DNA from: CAVONV01 sp963697355
GTDB taxonomy: Bacteria; Acidobacteriota; Vicinamibacteria; Marinacidobacterales; DATDRI01
Direction: 5' to 3'
DNA: 64,000 nucleotides
Assembly: GCA_963697355.1 (NCBI GenBank)
Contig: CAVONV010000023.1
Location: 62,001 to 126,000, forward strand
The notes under the pieces were generated by a model. That model worked only from the letters and a program-made list of their open reading frames with translations. It was not told the origin of the DNA and ran no database searches. Positions 10,578 to 19,093 of the stretch are shown piece by piece (the stretch's first letter is position 1; each line of letters opens with the position of its first letter). A program made the translations under genes and the position numbers.

Positions 10578-12965
10578 ATGCCTATCACCGGCAAAGCCAT
10601 TTGGTCGAGTTTGACGGGCTGTTTCCTGATCGCCGCGAGTTGGGGATTTTTTTCGGAGCCGGTCGATCAGCAAGTCTCGCAGGAGTATGTGGTTCAGGCC
10701 TCCTCGGTCGATCAGGCGGCCAAGCTGGTCCGCGATGTCGGTGGAGAGGTGACTCATGAGCTGAAAATCATCAAGTCGGTCGGCGCCAAGCTCACTGAGA
10801 GTCAAAAGAAAGCTCTGGATGAAAAGGCGGGCGTCCGGAGGATTTGGCAAGATCGTGCGGTCGCCGCCAATACCGCATGCGGGGTCAGCGGCAATTCCTT
10901 CTACACCTACGAGGGAAGCAAGCTGAAGTGGACGATTACCAATAACGGGAGCGGCATCGTCACCATCAATGAAGTCACCCTGGCCTGGCCGGACGACAAC
11001 GGCGTACTCAAGAAGATCAAGCTCGGTGGTGATGAGGTCTATAAGATCCAGGAGGCGCCGCCCACCGCCACGATCGCCTCGGGCTGGGCCAGTACCGACG
11101 TCACGAAACGGCAGCTCAATCCTGGGGAGCAACAGGATCTGGAGCTCGAGTTCGATCACGATCCCATCACAGCCGACACGTTCCACACGATCCATGTCGG
11201 CTTCGGCGAGGGCTGCTCGGTGGACTCGGTACCGCCACCTTGCGGCATGGTGGGAAGTCCCACGATTGAAATGCACGACAAGGCTTTGGAATGGGATATT
11301 TACAACACGGGCGATTCATGGGCGCTACTGGAGAGCGTCTCGGTCACGTGGCCGGAGTCGAGCCCACGTCTGAAGAAAGTCAAAGACGGCGCCGACGAGC
11401 TCTACAACGCGTATCGTGAACCGCCGTTCACGACGATCAGCTCGGGGTGGAGCGGTGATTGGAACCGCCGATCGGTCGAACCCGGCAAGACCATGGAGCT
11501 GAAGATCGAGTTCGAGGAAAATGTTTCCCAACTCGTGTCTGACTACTATGTCGTCGCCGATTTCAACGGCGGCTGCAGCGTCATGTTCGATGGCGAGACC
11601 CAACAGGCCGCCAGCTACGAGACCAACTCCGGCAAAGACCGGGATACGTTCTACCCGACCATCGTCGGGGCCGACCAACTTCAGCTCGATGGGATTGACG
11701 GCTCAGGAGTGACCGTCGCCCTCATCGATACCGGTGTGTGGGACAAGGGAAAGGGTCTGGACAAGACCAGGGATGACGAGTCCCGCTATCTGGTCTATTA
11801 CGACGCCATCGAAGACAAAGTCGAGGACAAACCCAAAGACGACAACGGGCACGGTACGCACGTTGCCAGTATCCTGACAAGCAGCCGCCGATCAAGAGGG
11901 CCCTATGGTTTCACCGGCAGCTACAACGGCATCGCACCGAGCTCGAAATTGGTCGTCGTCAAGGCGTTGGACAGGGACGGTGGCGGCACTTACCTCGACG
12001 TGATCCGTGGTATCGATTTCGTCGTCAGCAACCGCAGTACCTACGATATCCGGGTCCTCAACCTTTCGCTGAGTGCCGAGCCCCTTTCCTACTACTGGGA
12101 CGACCCGCTGAACCAGGCGGTGATGGCGGCGTGGCAAGCGGGCATCGTGGTGGTCGCATCTGCCGGAAACCGCGGGCCGGACGCGATGACCGTTGGCGTC
12201 CCCGGCAATGTCCCCTACGTGATCACGGTCGGGGCGATTTCCGACAACTACACGCCTGACGAGCCCGGCGACGATTTCCTCACGAGCTTTTCTTCCGCCG
12301 GCCCCACCGTCGAGGGTTTCGTCAAGCCCGAAGTGGTAGCACCGGGCGGTCACATGATCGGTGTCATGGAGAAGAAGTCGCGCATACCCAAAGAGCACCC
12401 GGACTTCCACGATGGAGACGGGTATTTCCAGATGTCGGGAACGTCGCAGTCGGCCGCGGTGGTGAGCGGCATCGTCGCTCTGATGCTCCAGTACGATCCG
12501 TCTTTGACTCCCGACGATGTCAAATGCCGCTTGATGTCCTCGAGCCGACCGGCCGTCGATGCCAGCGGGAACCTGGCCTACAGCATCTTTCAACAAGGCG
12601 CGGGTGCGGTGAATGCTGTTGATGCGGTTTACAACACCGCAACAGGATGCGCCAATCGGGGCTTGGACATTGGTCTCGACTTGGACGGCACGCAACATTT
12701 TGGCGGCGCCGCCAACCGGGATGCCGACGGCAACTACTACATCATGGGCCTGGACGCTTACATGTGGTCGGACGCTTATATGTGGTCCGATGCGTACATG
12801 TGGTCGGACGCGTACTTCTGGAGTGACGCCTACATGTGGTCGGATGCTTACATGTGGAGTGACGCGTACTTTTGGAGCGACGCGTACTTCTGGAGCGACG
12901 GGTACGTCTGGAGCAGCAGTCTCACCGAGACCATGTCGATCAACAGCTGGGTGCCACAGCAATAG
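10578..12965 (+). CDS. Secreted S8 subtilisin-like peptidase 2 with duplicated beta-sandwich insert and YMWSDA tail
   Basis: I chose the ATG at 10578, behind GAAGGAG and followed directly by a signal peptide; the frame is open upstream. The protein is 795 residues: I9-like prodomain (EYVVQASSVDQAAKLV..GGEVTHELKII), two tandem modules of about 110 residues that resemble each other (each has W.I.N.G, a LKK.K step and a GCSV end), the catalytic domain with Asp384 (LIDTGVW), His425 (DDNGHGTHV) and Ser623 (MSGTSQSA), and a tail of nine YMWSDA/YFWSDA units ending ETMSINSWVPQQ. No promoter is evident in the 112-base gap after peptidase 1, so the two are probably one operon. A strong terminator follows. 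Of the three paralogs only this one has the module twice. Confidence 0.92.
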   Translation: MPITGKAIWSSLTGCFLIAASWGFFSEPVDQQVSQEYVVQASSVDQAAKLVRDVGGEVTHELKIIKSVGAKLTESQKKALDEKAGVRRIWQDRAVAANTACGVSGNSFYTYEGSKLKWTITNNGSGIVTINEVTLAWPDDNGVLKKIKLGGDEVYKIQEAPPTATIASGWASTDVTKRQLNPGEQQDLELEFDHDPITADTFHTIHVGFGEGCSVDSVPPPCGMVGSPTIEMHDKALEWDIYNTGDSWALLESVSVTWPESSPRLKKVKDGADELYNAYREPPFTTISSGWSGDWNRRSVEPGKTMELKIEFEENVSQLVSDYYVVADFNGGCSVMFDGETQQAASYETNSGKDRDTFYPTIVGADQLQLDGIDGSGVTVALIDTGVWDKGKGLDKTRDDESRYLVYYDAIEDKVEDKPKDDNGHGTHVASILTSSRRSRGPYGFTGSYNGIAPSSKLVVVKALDRDGGGTYLDVIRGIDFVVSNRSTYDIRVLNLSLSAEPLSYYWDDPLNQAVMAAWQAGIVVVASAGNRGPDAMTVGVPGNVPYVITVGAISDNYTPDEPGDDFLTSFSSAGPTVEGFVKPEVVAPGGHMIGVMEKKSRIPKEHPDFHDGDGYFQMSGTSQSAAVVSGIVALMLQYDPSLTPDDVKCRLMSSSRPAVDASGNLAYSIFQQGAGAVNAVDAVYNTATGCANRGLDIGLDLDGTQHFGGAANRDADGNYYIMGLDAYMWSDAYMWSDAYMWSDAYFWSDAYMWSDAYMWSDAYFWSDAYFWSDGYVWSSSLTETMSINSWVPQQ
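12759..12920 (+). repeat. 18-bp coding minisatellite (YMWSDA x9)
   Basis: Nine in-frame units encode Y-M/F/V-W-S-D/S-A/G. Codons for Ser alternate between TCG/TCC and AGT/AGC from unit to unit, so the protein repeat is held more tightly than the DNA. Confidence 0.88.
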
Positions 12966-12980
12966 GCCAACAGGCGCGCT

Positions 12981-13020
12981 GGGCCGGAGCGGGATTCGTC
13001 CCGACTCCGGCCCTTTTGTT
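12981..13020 (+). terminator. Rho-independent terminator after peptidase 2
   Basis: GGGCCGGAG and CTCCGGCCC form the outer stem, CGGGA/TCCCG the inner stem, with a TTCG loop, followed by TTTTGTT. The same hairpin closes peptidase 3. Confidence 0.92.
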
Positions 13021-13070
13021 GTTCATAGGACAGTGACCCAAACACCATCCCTTGCCCTTGCCCGATCACC

Positions 13071-13106
13071 AGTACTCAAGTACCCAAGTACTCGAGTACT
13101 CGAGAA
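13071..13106. repeat. ACTCAAGTACCCAAGT / ACTCGAG array
   Basis: Short degenerate copies of ACTCAAGTAC and ACTCGAGT are strung together. The same family recurs at about 16259-16285 and 62505-62545, always outside genes. Confidence 0.7.
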
Positions 13107-13524
13107 TGAAGAAATTCGAGAATCCTGAAACGACTCCATCACTTGCTTCCCGCCCGTGCTCCTGCCCGATCTCTCCTTCTTGACATCTCGTCTTTCGGTT
13201 AGTCATTCCTTGGATAAGAGTCTGCTTTGATAAACGGACATTCCTCTACAGTCCCATTCCAGTTGCTGGCTGCGAACGGACCACGTACTTGGACTGTCAT
13301 CCGCAGGTCGAGATTTCGACGGATCATTCTGACGCGCACCCGTCACTTTTTCGCTCGGACCGTCGATCTTCTAGCGACAACCATGAGTTCCTTACATCGT
13401 GAGTCGAGCCGGTCAAGCCTTGCAAGAAAAGAAGAAACCAACCACTCACGATTTATCAATCACTTACATGGATTCCCGGCCAGGTCAAAGACATCGATGC
13501 GGCGCGCGTCACCCAAACATTGGA

Positions 13525-13540
13525 TGGCACATCAGTTGCA
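13525..13540 (+). promoter_or_regulatory. Sigma-54 promoter for S8 peptidase 3
   Basis: TGGCAC-ATCAG-TTGCA is identical to the element at 8635, 65 bases before the ATG at 13605. Confidence 0.85.
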
Positions 13541-13604
13541 GAGTGAGAGACCGACATGAAATTCACGCCCTGGACGACTGGCGGACAGTGACCGGAGAAG
13601 TGAT

Positions 13605-16160
13605 ATGAAGTATGCGAAACGAGGCTTGGTGTTTTTGACGGCGGCTGCCGTCGTGGGATTCTTTCTTTGGCACAGCGCGGTGCCAGAGACTGATCAGAAT
13701 CCTCGATCCGTCCTTATACAGGCGCAAGACCTGAGCACGGCTGCGTTGGCGGTTAGGGAGGTTGGCGGAGAGGTTACCCATGAATTGGGGATCATCAACG
13801 CCGTCGGCGCAAATCTGACGCCTATCCAACTCGAAGTGATCCGGTCTCAAAACGGTGTTCGCGTTCTCGACAACCGCAGCGTCAAAACAAGCGTGGCCTG
13901 TGTGACGAGCGGCGACGCAGAACTCAGCTTCAAGGATCGACAGGTGAAGTGGTACATCACCAATCACGGCGACGCTCGGCTTCATGTCAGCCGGGTCGAG
14001 CTGGTGTGGCCGGCAGCAAACGGAAACTTGAAAAAGATCACCTTCGGTAAGGATATTTACAAGACACTGACGCCCCCGCCGTCAGCGATCATCGACTCTG
14101 GTTGGGCCAATGACGAGCGGAAGCTGGATCCGGGAAAGACCCAAGAGTTCCGTCTGGAGTTCGAGCAGACGGCGAAACAGGTCTCGCCCGAGTACTTCAT
14201 CCGAGTCGACTTTGTCGAGGGATGCTCGGTGGAAATCGGCGTTGCGCCTGACGTTGGCAACGATGAACCTGAGCCCCCGCCGGAAACGGACCCGCCACCT
14301 GAATCCGATCCCCTGCCTGGACCGGAGCCCGGCTCCTATACCATCTATGACTATTTCAACGCTGTTTCCTGGGACGGCAACGACGGGACGCAGTCTTGGA
14401 CGGGCCCATGGGTGGAAACGGGGGACAACGATGGACCCGGACCCGAAGGCGGGAGCGTGTACATCAGTTCTTACGGTCATCTGTACATGAAGAACGCGAA
14501 CCGAGCCCTCGTTCGTGAGGCCGACCTCACGGGAGCGTCATGGGCCCAGTTGAATTTCTACGCGTGGAGGCACTACAACTTCGACGACGAACTCGATTTC
14601 GTGGCCATCGAAATCTCGATGGACGGTGGGAGCACCTGGGATGAGCTGGATCGGCTCTCGGGGCCGGGATACGACTCAAGCTGGCGGTGGAAGAACTACA
14701 ACATCACTGGTTTTGCCTCGAGCGACACGGCGATTCGCTTCCGTACGTCCGAAGGCTTCGGCGCGGATGACACGCTGAATCTCGACCAGGTCGAGATCCA
14801 ATATGTCGTCGACGCCGGCGGTAGCGATGGCGAGGGTATCGTTGCCCCCTCAGTTCTCGTGGATGCCGATCGACTGCATTTGGAGGCTATCACCGGAAGG
14901 CATATCACCGTGGGTGTCATCGATACCGGTTATTGGGCCCACACAGCGTTGGACTACAACGCCGCGGGTTATCGTCGGATTCGCGCACAATACGACGCCA
15001 TACGGGGTCAGGTGGTGACGATCAATGGCGCCGCGAGCACCGAGGAAAACGGTCACGGAACCCATGTCACGAGCACGATGCTCAACCGGGAAAAGAATGC
15101 AGACATGCAGTTCATCGGCATCGCTCCTGATGCAGAGCTGGTATCCGTCAAGGCGTTCGACGCAGACGGTCGGGCGACCTATGCGGACGTCATTCGCGGC
15201 ATTCAATGGATTGTGGACAACAGAAACGCTTACGAGATCCGCGTACTCAATTGCTCGTTCAGCGCCACGCCGACATCCCACTACTGGGAGGATCCGCTGA
15301 ACCAGGCGGTCATGGCCGCCTGGCAGGCGGGTATCGTGGTCGTGACCTCCGCCGGAAACCGGGGTCCGGACCCGATGTCGGTCGGTGTCCCCGGCAATGT
15401 GCCGTACGTCATCACCGTGGGCGCGATGTCCGATAACTACAGCTTGGAAGAGGGTGGTGACGATTTCCTGGCTTCCTTTTCCTCCACAGGCCCTACCCAC
15501 GAGGGATTCTTGAAGCCCGAGGTCGTTGCTCCGGGCGGACACGTCTGGGCGCTCATGCCCGAGTATGCCACGCTCGTGGTGGACCATCCGGAGTTCATGA
15601 ACGAAGCCTACTACTTCACGATGTCCGGAACCTCCCAGGCAACGGCGGTGGTGAGCGGCATTGTTACTCTGATGCTCCAAGCCGATCCCAGTCTGACCCC
15701 GGATGAGGTCAAGTACCAGCTTCTGGACTCGGCTCGTCCGGCGGTCAACAGCGACGGCACCCGTACCTACAGCATCTTTCAACAAGGTGCGGGCATGGTG
15801 AACGCGTACGACGCCGTCCATAACTCTGGAACAGGTATCGCCAACGAGAATCTCGATATCGGCCTCGACCTGACGGGAGACCAGCACTACGGCGGGCCCG
15901 CGAACCAAGATGGGGACGGCAACTTTTACATCATGGGCCGCGACGGGGACGGCTACTTCTGGGACGGAGCCTATAGCTGGTCGAGTGCTTATATGTGGAG
16001 CGACGCGTACATGTGGAGTGATGCGTACATGTGGTCGGACGCCTATATGTGGTCGGATGCTTATATGTGGAGCGACGCTTATATGTGGTCGGATGCATAC
16101 ATGTGGAGTGATGGATTGTCCGAGACCATGTCGATCAACGTCTGGGTCGATCAACAATAG
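13605..16160 (+). CDS. Secreted S8 subtilisin-like peptidase 3 with beta-sandwich, jelly-roll-like insert and YMWSDA tail
   Basis: An 851-residue protein: signal peptide, I9-like prodomain (VLIQAQDLSTAALAV..GGEVTHELGII), one copy of the module duplicated in peptidase 2, a Pro/Glu-rich linker (about 225-243), then a MAM/jelly-roll-like region of about 160 residues (ALVREADLTG.., LDFVAIEISMDGG, LNLDQVEIQY). The catalytic domain has Asp440 (VIDTGYW), His484 (ENGHGTHV) and Ser677 (MSGTSQAT), all present. Nine tail units, seven of them YMWSD, precede SETMSINVWVDQQ. It is monocistronic: sigma-54 promoter before, hairpin terminator after. The added insert suggests a carbohydrate- or protein-binding role not shared by peptidases 1 and 2; this is inference. 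Confidence 0.92.
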   Translation: MKYAKRGLVFLTAAAVVGFFLWHSAVPETDQNPRSVLIQAQDLSTAALAVREVGGEVTHELGIINAVGANLTPIQLEVIRSQNGVRVLDNRSVKTSVACVTSGDAELSFKDRQVKWYITNHGDARLHVSRVELVWPAANGNLKKITFGKDIYKTLTPPPSAIIDSGWANDERKLDPGKTQEFRLEFEQTAKQVSPEYFIRVDFVEGCSVEIGVAPDVGNDEPEPPPETDPPPESDPLPGPEPGSYTIYDYFNAVSWDGNDGTQSWTGPWVETGDNDGPGPEGGSVYISSYGHLYMKNANRALVREADLTGASWAQLNFYAWRHYNFDDELDFVAIEISMDGGSTWDELDRLSGPGYDSSWRWKNYNITGFASSDTAIRFRTSEGFGADDTLNLDQVEIQYVVDAGGSDGEGIVAPSVLVDADRLHLEAITGRHITVGVIDTGYWAHTALDYNAAGYRRIRAQYDAIRGQVVTINGAASTEENGHGTHVTSTMLNREKNADMQFIGIAPDAELVSVKAFDADGRATYADVIRGIQWIVDNRNAYEIRVLNCSFSATPTSHYWEDPLNQAVMAAWQAGIVVVTSAGNRGPDPMSVGVPGNVPYVITVGAMSDNYSLEEGGDDFLASFSSTGPTHEGFLKPEVVAPGGHVWALMPEYATLVVDHPEFMNEAYYFTMSGTSQATAVVSGIVTLMLQADPSLTPDEVKYQLLDSARPAVNSDGTRTYSIFQQGAGMVNAYDAVHNSGTGIANENLDIGLDLTGDQHYGGPANQDGDGNFYIMGRDGDGYFWDGAYSWSSAYMWSDAYMWSDAYMWSDAYMWSDAYMWSDAYMWSDAYMWSDGLSETMSINVWVDQQ
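15954..16115 (+). repeat. 18-bp coding minisatellite (YMWSDA x9)
   Basis: The first two units are divergent (YFWDGA, YSWSSA); seven YMWSD units follow. The repeat sits at the same place as in peptidase 2, directly before the conserved ETMSIN..V.QQ end. Confidence 0.88.
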
Positions 16161-16179
16161 CGTAACGATTCGACGTGGT

Positions 16180-16219
16180 GGGCCGGAGCGGGATTGTCCC
16201 GACTCCGGCCCTTTTGTTT
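16180..16219 (+). terminator. Rho-independent terminator after peptidase 3
   Basis: GGGCCGGAG/CTCCGGCCC outer stem and CGGGA/TCCCG inner stem, then TTTTGTTTA. It is nearly identical to 12981-13020. Confidence 0.92.
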
Positions 16220-16438
16220 ATGTCGGGCAAGGGTGCCAGTGGCCCTGATCGACCACAGGAACTCAAGAACTCAAGTACCCAAGTAACGTGTGGTGACACC
16301 TGCCATTTCAGCAAAACTCGTGGTTTTGAGGAATGCGTCAGGTTCAGCTGTTGCGGTTTGGTGCAAGTCGAGCTTGTGACAAGTCAGTCGCGGCTCTATG
16401 TTGAAATTGAAATAGCTTTCCAACCAAATCCCTTCTCG

Positions 16439-16468
16439 AAAAAGTGACGGATAGGCGTCACTTTTTTT
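16439..16468 (+). terminator. Perfect hairpin with T run
   Basis: AAAAAGTGACG pairs with CGTCACTTTTT around a GATAGG loop, then T7. Because A's flank the other arm it could also terminate transcription from the opposite strand. Confidence 0.75.
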
Positions 16469-16654
16469 CGCGCCCCCGTCATTATTCTTCCGTTGATTTG
16501 GCGATTGTGCCGCGCTGATGCGTCGCAGAGTGTCTGTGTCGATACGAGACGTCGCCAAAGCGAGACGTGAGGCTTAAGTGTCATATTTTGATAGCCTTAT
16601 GGGGACAAGTTTTTCCCCTCGTCGACCCTTCGAATGAGCTCGAAAGCGCGGTGA

Positions 16655-16670
16655 TGGCACATCGGTTGCA
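16655..16670 (+). promoter_or_regulatory. Sigma-54 promoter of the collapsed fourth peptidase
   Basis: TGGCAC-ATCGG-TTGCA keeps both invariant GG and GC dinucleotides at the right spacing. Downstream is the peptidase remnant and then the GGDEF/EAL gene at 16849, which this promoter could now drive. Confidence 0.8.
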
Positions 16671-16685
16671 GTGTTGAGAGACGAC

Positions 16686-16807
16686 ATGAGATGCACCGAG
16701 TACGAATGGACATATCGACGGTCGAGATGAGCATGGACTGATGCTACATGTGGCGCGACCGTGCGAGCGAGACGATGTGGACCAACGTATGGGTCGAGCA
16801 GCAGTGA
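16686..16807 (+). pseudogene. Collapsed fourth S8 peptidase (start and tail only)
   Basis: After the promoter come ATGAGATGC (peptidase 1 starts GTGAGATGC) and, from 16745, YMWRDRASETMWTNVWVEQQ with a stop. That is the tail unit and terminal motif of the family (YMWSDGLSETMSINVWVDQQ in peptidase 3). Everything between, about 500 or more residues, is missing. A large internal deletion of a fourth paralog explains it best. Confidence 0.72.
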
Positions 16808-16848
16808 GCTTATCCAATCTGATGGTCGGAACAAAGGGAGCTTGACGG

Positions 16849-19020
16849 ATGAACGTATTAGACAGCGAACGACCGCGGCCCTTGATTCTGTTCGCGGACG
16901 ATGATGAGACGGTAAGACTCGTCACTCGAGAGGCTCTGGAGTCTTCCGGTTTCGATGTCCTGGAAGCGGGAGACGGTCGAGAAGCACTTGCTTTGTTCGT
17001 GAAACAGCATCCTGACTTGGTTCTTCTGGACGTCATGATGCCGGAAATGGACGGCTTTGCGACCTGCGCTGCGATCCGAAACCAGCCGGTCGGCGAGTAC
17101 ACACCAGTGTTGATGATGACGGGGCAAGACGACGTAAAGTCGATCCACAAGTCCTACGAAGTGGGCGCGACCGATTTCATCACCAAGCCGGTCAACTTCG
17201 TGCTCCTGCGCTACCGTTTGCAGTACATGCTTCGGTCGCGACGCATTCTCGAGGAGCTCGGGACCAACGAGCAGCGGCTCGAGACCGCGCAGCGGATAGC
17301 GCGGATGGGTAATTGGGAATACGAAAATCAAACGGGAGCCCTCCATCTGTCGCAGGAGATGGTTCGTATCTTCGACCTGCCTCGTCACAAGACTTCTACC
17401 TCCTACGAGGATCTACTCTCCCGTGTCCATCCCGATGATGCGGAACGTGTCCGGGACGGCATCGATAGCGTAACGAAGCAAAGAGTTTCGACGAGCATCG
17501 AGCATCGTATCGTCCTAGACGATGGAACGGAACGGTTCATTCAACAAGAAATCGAGTCAGCGGACGGCCCGAGCGGAGAGACGTGGCTCATTGGAACTGC
17601 CCAGGATGTCACGGAACGCAAGAACGCCGAGAAGAAGATCCACTATCTGGCCTACTATGACGAGCTCACGGGTCTACCGAACCGCACGTTTATCAGAGAG
17701 CAGTTGAAGCACCTGATCGAGTCCGCCAAACGGAAGAACAAGTTGATGGCGGCCTTATCCCTCGACCTGGATATCTTCGAGCGCATCAATGACACCTTGG
17801 GACATGATGCCGGCGACACGCTGCTCAAGGATGTCGCCCGACGTTTGTCGAAATGCGTCCGAGCGGCCGACCGCGTCGGGACGGAATCCCATATGAAGCA
17901 TGACCAGAGCTCTCTGCTCCGAAACTGGGACATGGTCGCACGTCCCAGCGGTGATGAGTTCATCATCCTGATGACCGAAATCGGACGGGCCGAAGACGCG
18001 GCAAACTTGGCCCGCCGTATCAACGCGGCTTTGGCCGAACCGTTCGAGCTCCATGGCAACCGTTTAGCCTTGACCGTCAGTACGGGTATCGCCGTATATC
18101 CTCGCGACGGTAGAAACACCGAGGCCCTGCTGAAAAACGCCGATGCCGCAATGCACCATGCCAAAGAGCAGGGCGGTAACAACTACCAGTTTTACTCGTC
18201 CTCCATCCATGCGAGTGCACAGGAGCGTCTGGCTCTCGAAGCCAGCCTCCGGCAGGCCATTGAGCGCGAGGATCTCGAGCTCTACTACCAGCCTAAGATA
18301 CACATGAACACCGGCCGTACCGTGGGGATGGAAGCGTTGTTGAGGTGGCGTCACCCCGAGCGAGGCATGATCCCTCCGAACATGTTCATTCCTCTGGCTG
18401 AGGAGACCGGGCTGATCAGGCCTTTGGGCGACTGGGTGCTTCGGACGGCTTGTCTTCAAAACAAAGCATGGCAAGACCTGGGATTGCCTCGAGAACGGAT
18501 TGCGGTCAACGTTTCCTCCCGGCAGTTCAAAGATCGAGACTTCGTCAGCTCTGTCAACCAGATTCTGGCCAAAACCAATCTGGACCCGAGCTGTCTCGAG
18601 CTCGAGATTACCGAAGGCACGTTGATGCATGATACCGAGGCGAACCAGCAGGCATTGACCGAATTGAATGCGATGGGCGTAAGCATCGCCTTGGATGACT
18701 TCGGCACGGGCTACTCTTCGTTGAGCTATCTGAAGCGATTTCCGATCAATACGTTGAAGATCGACCGGTCGTTCGTCAAAGACGTGACGACCGATTCCGA
18801 TAGCTCCGCCATCGTCGATGCCATCATCGCATTGTCTCGAAGCGTCGACATCAATCTCGTTGCCGAGGGCGTAGAGACTGCGGAGCAGTATCAGTACCTG
18901 CAGAGCAAGGGGTGTCGGGAGATGCAAGGCTACTACATCAGCCGTCCCCTGCCTGCGACAAAATACGCCCGCTGGCTGCGGTCCTATGAAGTGCCGGAGC
19001 ATGTTTTGGTGGAAGCGTAG
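16849..19020 (+). CDS. Response regulator with PAS, GGDEF and EAL domains (cyclic-di-GMP turnover)
   Basis: The 723-residue soluble protein has no frameshift. Order: receiver (about 12-130; FADDDE, phospho-Asp in LLDVMMPEMDG, TKPVN), PAS/PAC (about 150-255, ending GTAQDVTERK), GGDEF (about 265-440) and EAL (about 455-710). The GGDEF signature reads SGDEF (RPSGDEFII), a first-position change found in some active cyclases. The EAL half has the main catalytic motifs: MEALLRW, LEITEGTLM, LDDFGTGYSSL and VAEGVE. It could make or break c-di-GMP, with the receiver setting the balance; phosphodiesterase activity is the safer guess. It sits after the sigma-54 promoter at 16655 and 73 bases before a receiver-only gene, suggesting one signalling unit. 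Confidence 0.92.
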   Translation: MNVLDSERPRPLILFADDDETVRLVTREALESSGFDVLEAGDGREALALFVKQHPDLVLLDVMMPEMDGFATCAAIRNQPVGEYTPVLMMTGQDDVKSIHKSYEVGATDFITKPVNFVLLRYRLQYMLRSRRILEELGTNEQRLETAQRIARMGNWEYENQTGALHLSQEMVRIFDLPRHKTSTSYEDLLSRVHPDDAERVRDGIDSVTKQRVSTSIEHRIVLDDGTERFIQQEIESADGPSGETWLIGTAQDVTERKNAEKKIHYLAYYDELTGLPNRTFIREQLKHLIESAKRKNKLMAALSLDLDIFERINDTLGHDAGDTLLKDVARRLSKCVRAADRVGTESHMKHDQSSLLRNWDMVARPSGDEFIILMTEIGRAEDAANLARRINAALAEPFELHGNRLALTVSTGIAVYPRDGRNTEALLKNADAAMHHAKEQGGNNYQFYSSSIHASAQERLALEASLRQAIEREDLELYYQPKIHMNTGRTVGMEALLRWRHPERGMIPPNMFIPLAEETGLIRPLGDWVLRTACLQNKAWQDLGLPRERIAVNVSSRQFKDRDFVSSVNQILAKTNLDPSCLELEITEGTLMHDTEANQQALTELNAMGVSIALDDFGTGYSSLSYLKRFPINTLKIDRSFVKDVTTDSDSSAIVDAIIALSRSVDINLVAEGVETAEQYQYLQSKGCREMQGYYISRPLPATKYARWLRSYEVPEHVLVEA

Positions 19021-19093
19021 ATGTTTCAAAGGAACGCTTCCAGGAGTTCGGTTCTCCATAGATCCGGGTCATTGACTCGCGAGGAGGAAGTTC

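Larger units (their letters stand above)
13021..13604. other. Intergenic region with two repeat families and a sigma-54 promoter
   Basis: No convincing gene is seen. A GCCC array (about 13045-13062), an ACTCAAGTACCC/ACTCGAGT array (about 13071-13106) and a second GCCC array with the TCATTCCTTGGATAA block (13145-13218) come first. The region before the promoter at 13525 is only loosely like the blocks at 8425 and 16436. GGAGAAGTGAT precedes the ATG at 13605. Confidence 0.6.
16436..16675 (+). repeat. Conserved upstream block of the S8 peptidase genes, copy B
   Basis: Diverged copy of 8425-8655, including the hairpin, the middle segment and the promoter. It no longer drives an intact peptidase. 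Confidence 0.6.
16161..16848. other. Intergenic region with terminator, repeat, copy B of the S8 upstream block and a peptidase remnant
   Basis: It contains a terminator (16180-16219), an ACTCAAG array (about 16259-16285), a hairpin (16439-16468), the conserved block (16436-16675) ending in a sigma-54 promoter, and a collapsed S8 gene (16686-16807). 16290-16435 holds nothing I recognise. Confidence 0.65.

Noticed and set aside
13227..13559. Open frame of 110 codons before peptidase 3
   Set aside because: It crosses the sigma-54 promoter, has no ribosome-binding site and no protein-like composition.
14850..16157. A 435-codon open frame on the minus strand opposite peptidase 3, and similar long antisense frames opposite peptidases 1 and 2 and both kinases
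   Set aside because: They mirror the codon bias of the sense genes, have repetitive low-complexity translations (RPHISVAPH-type) and no domain or start signal.
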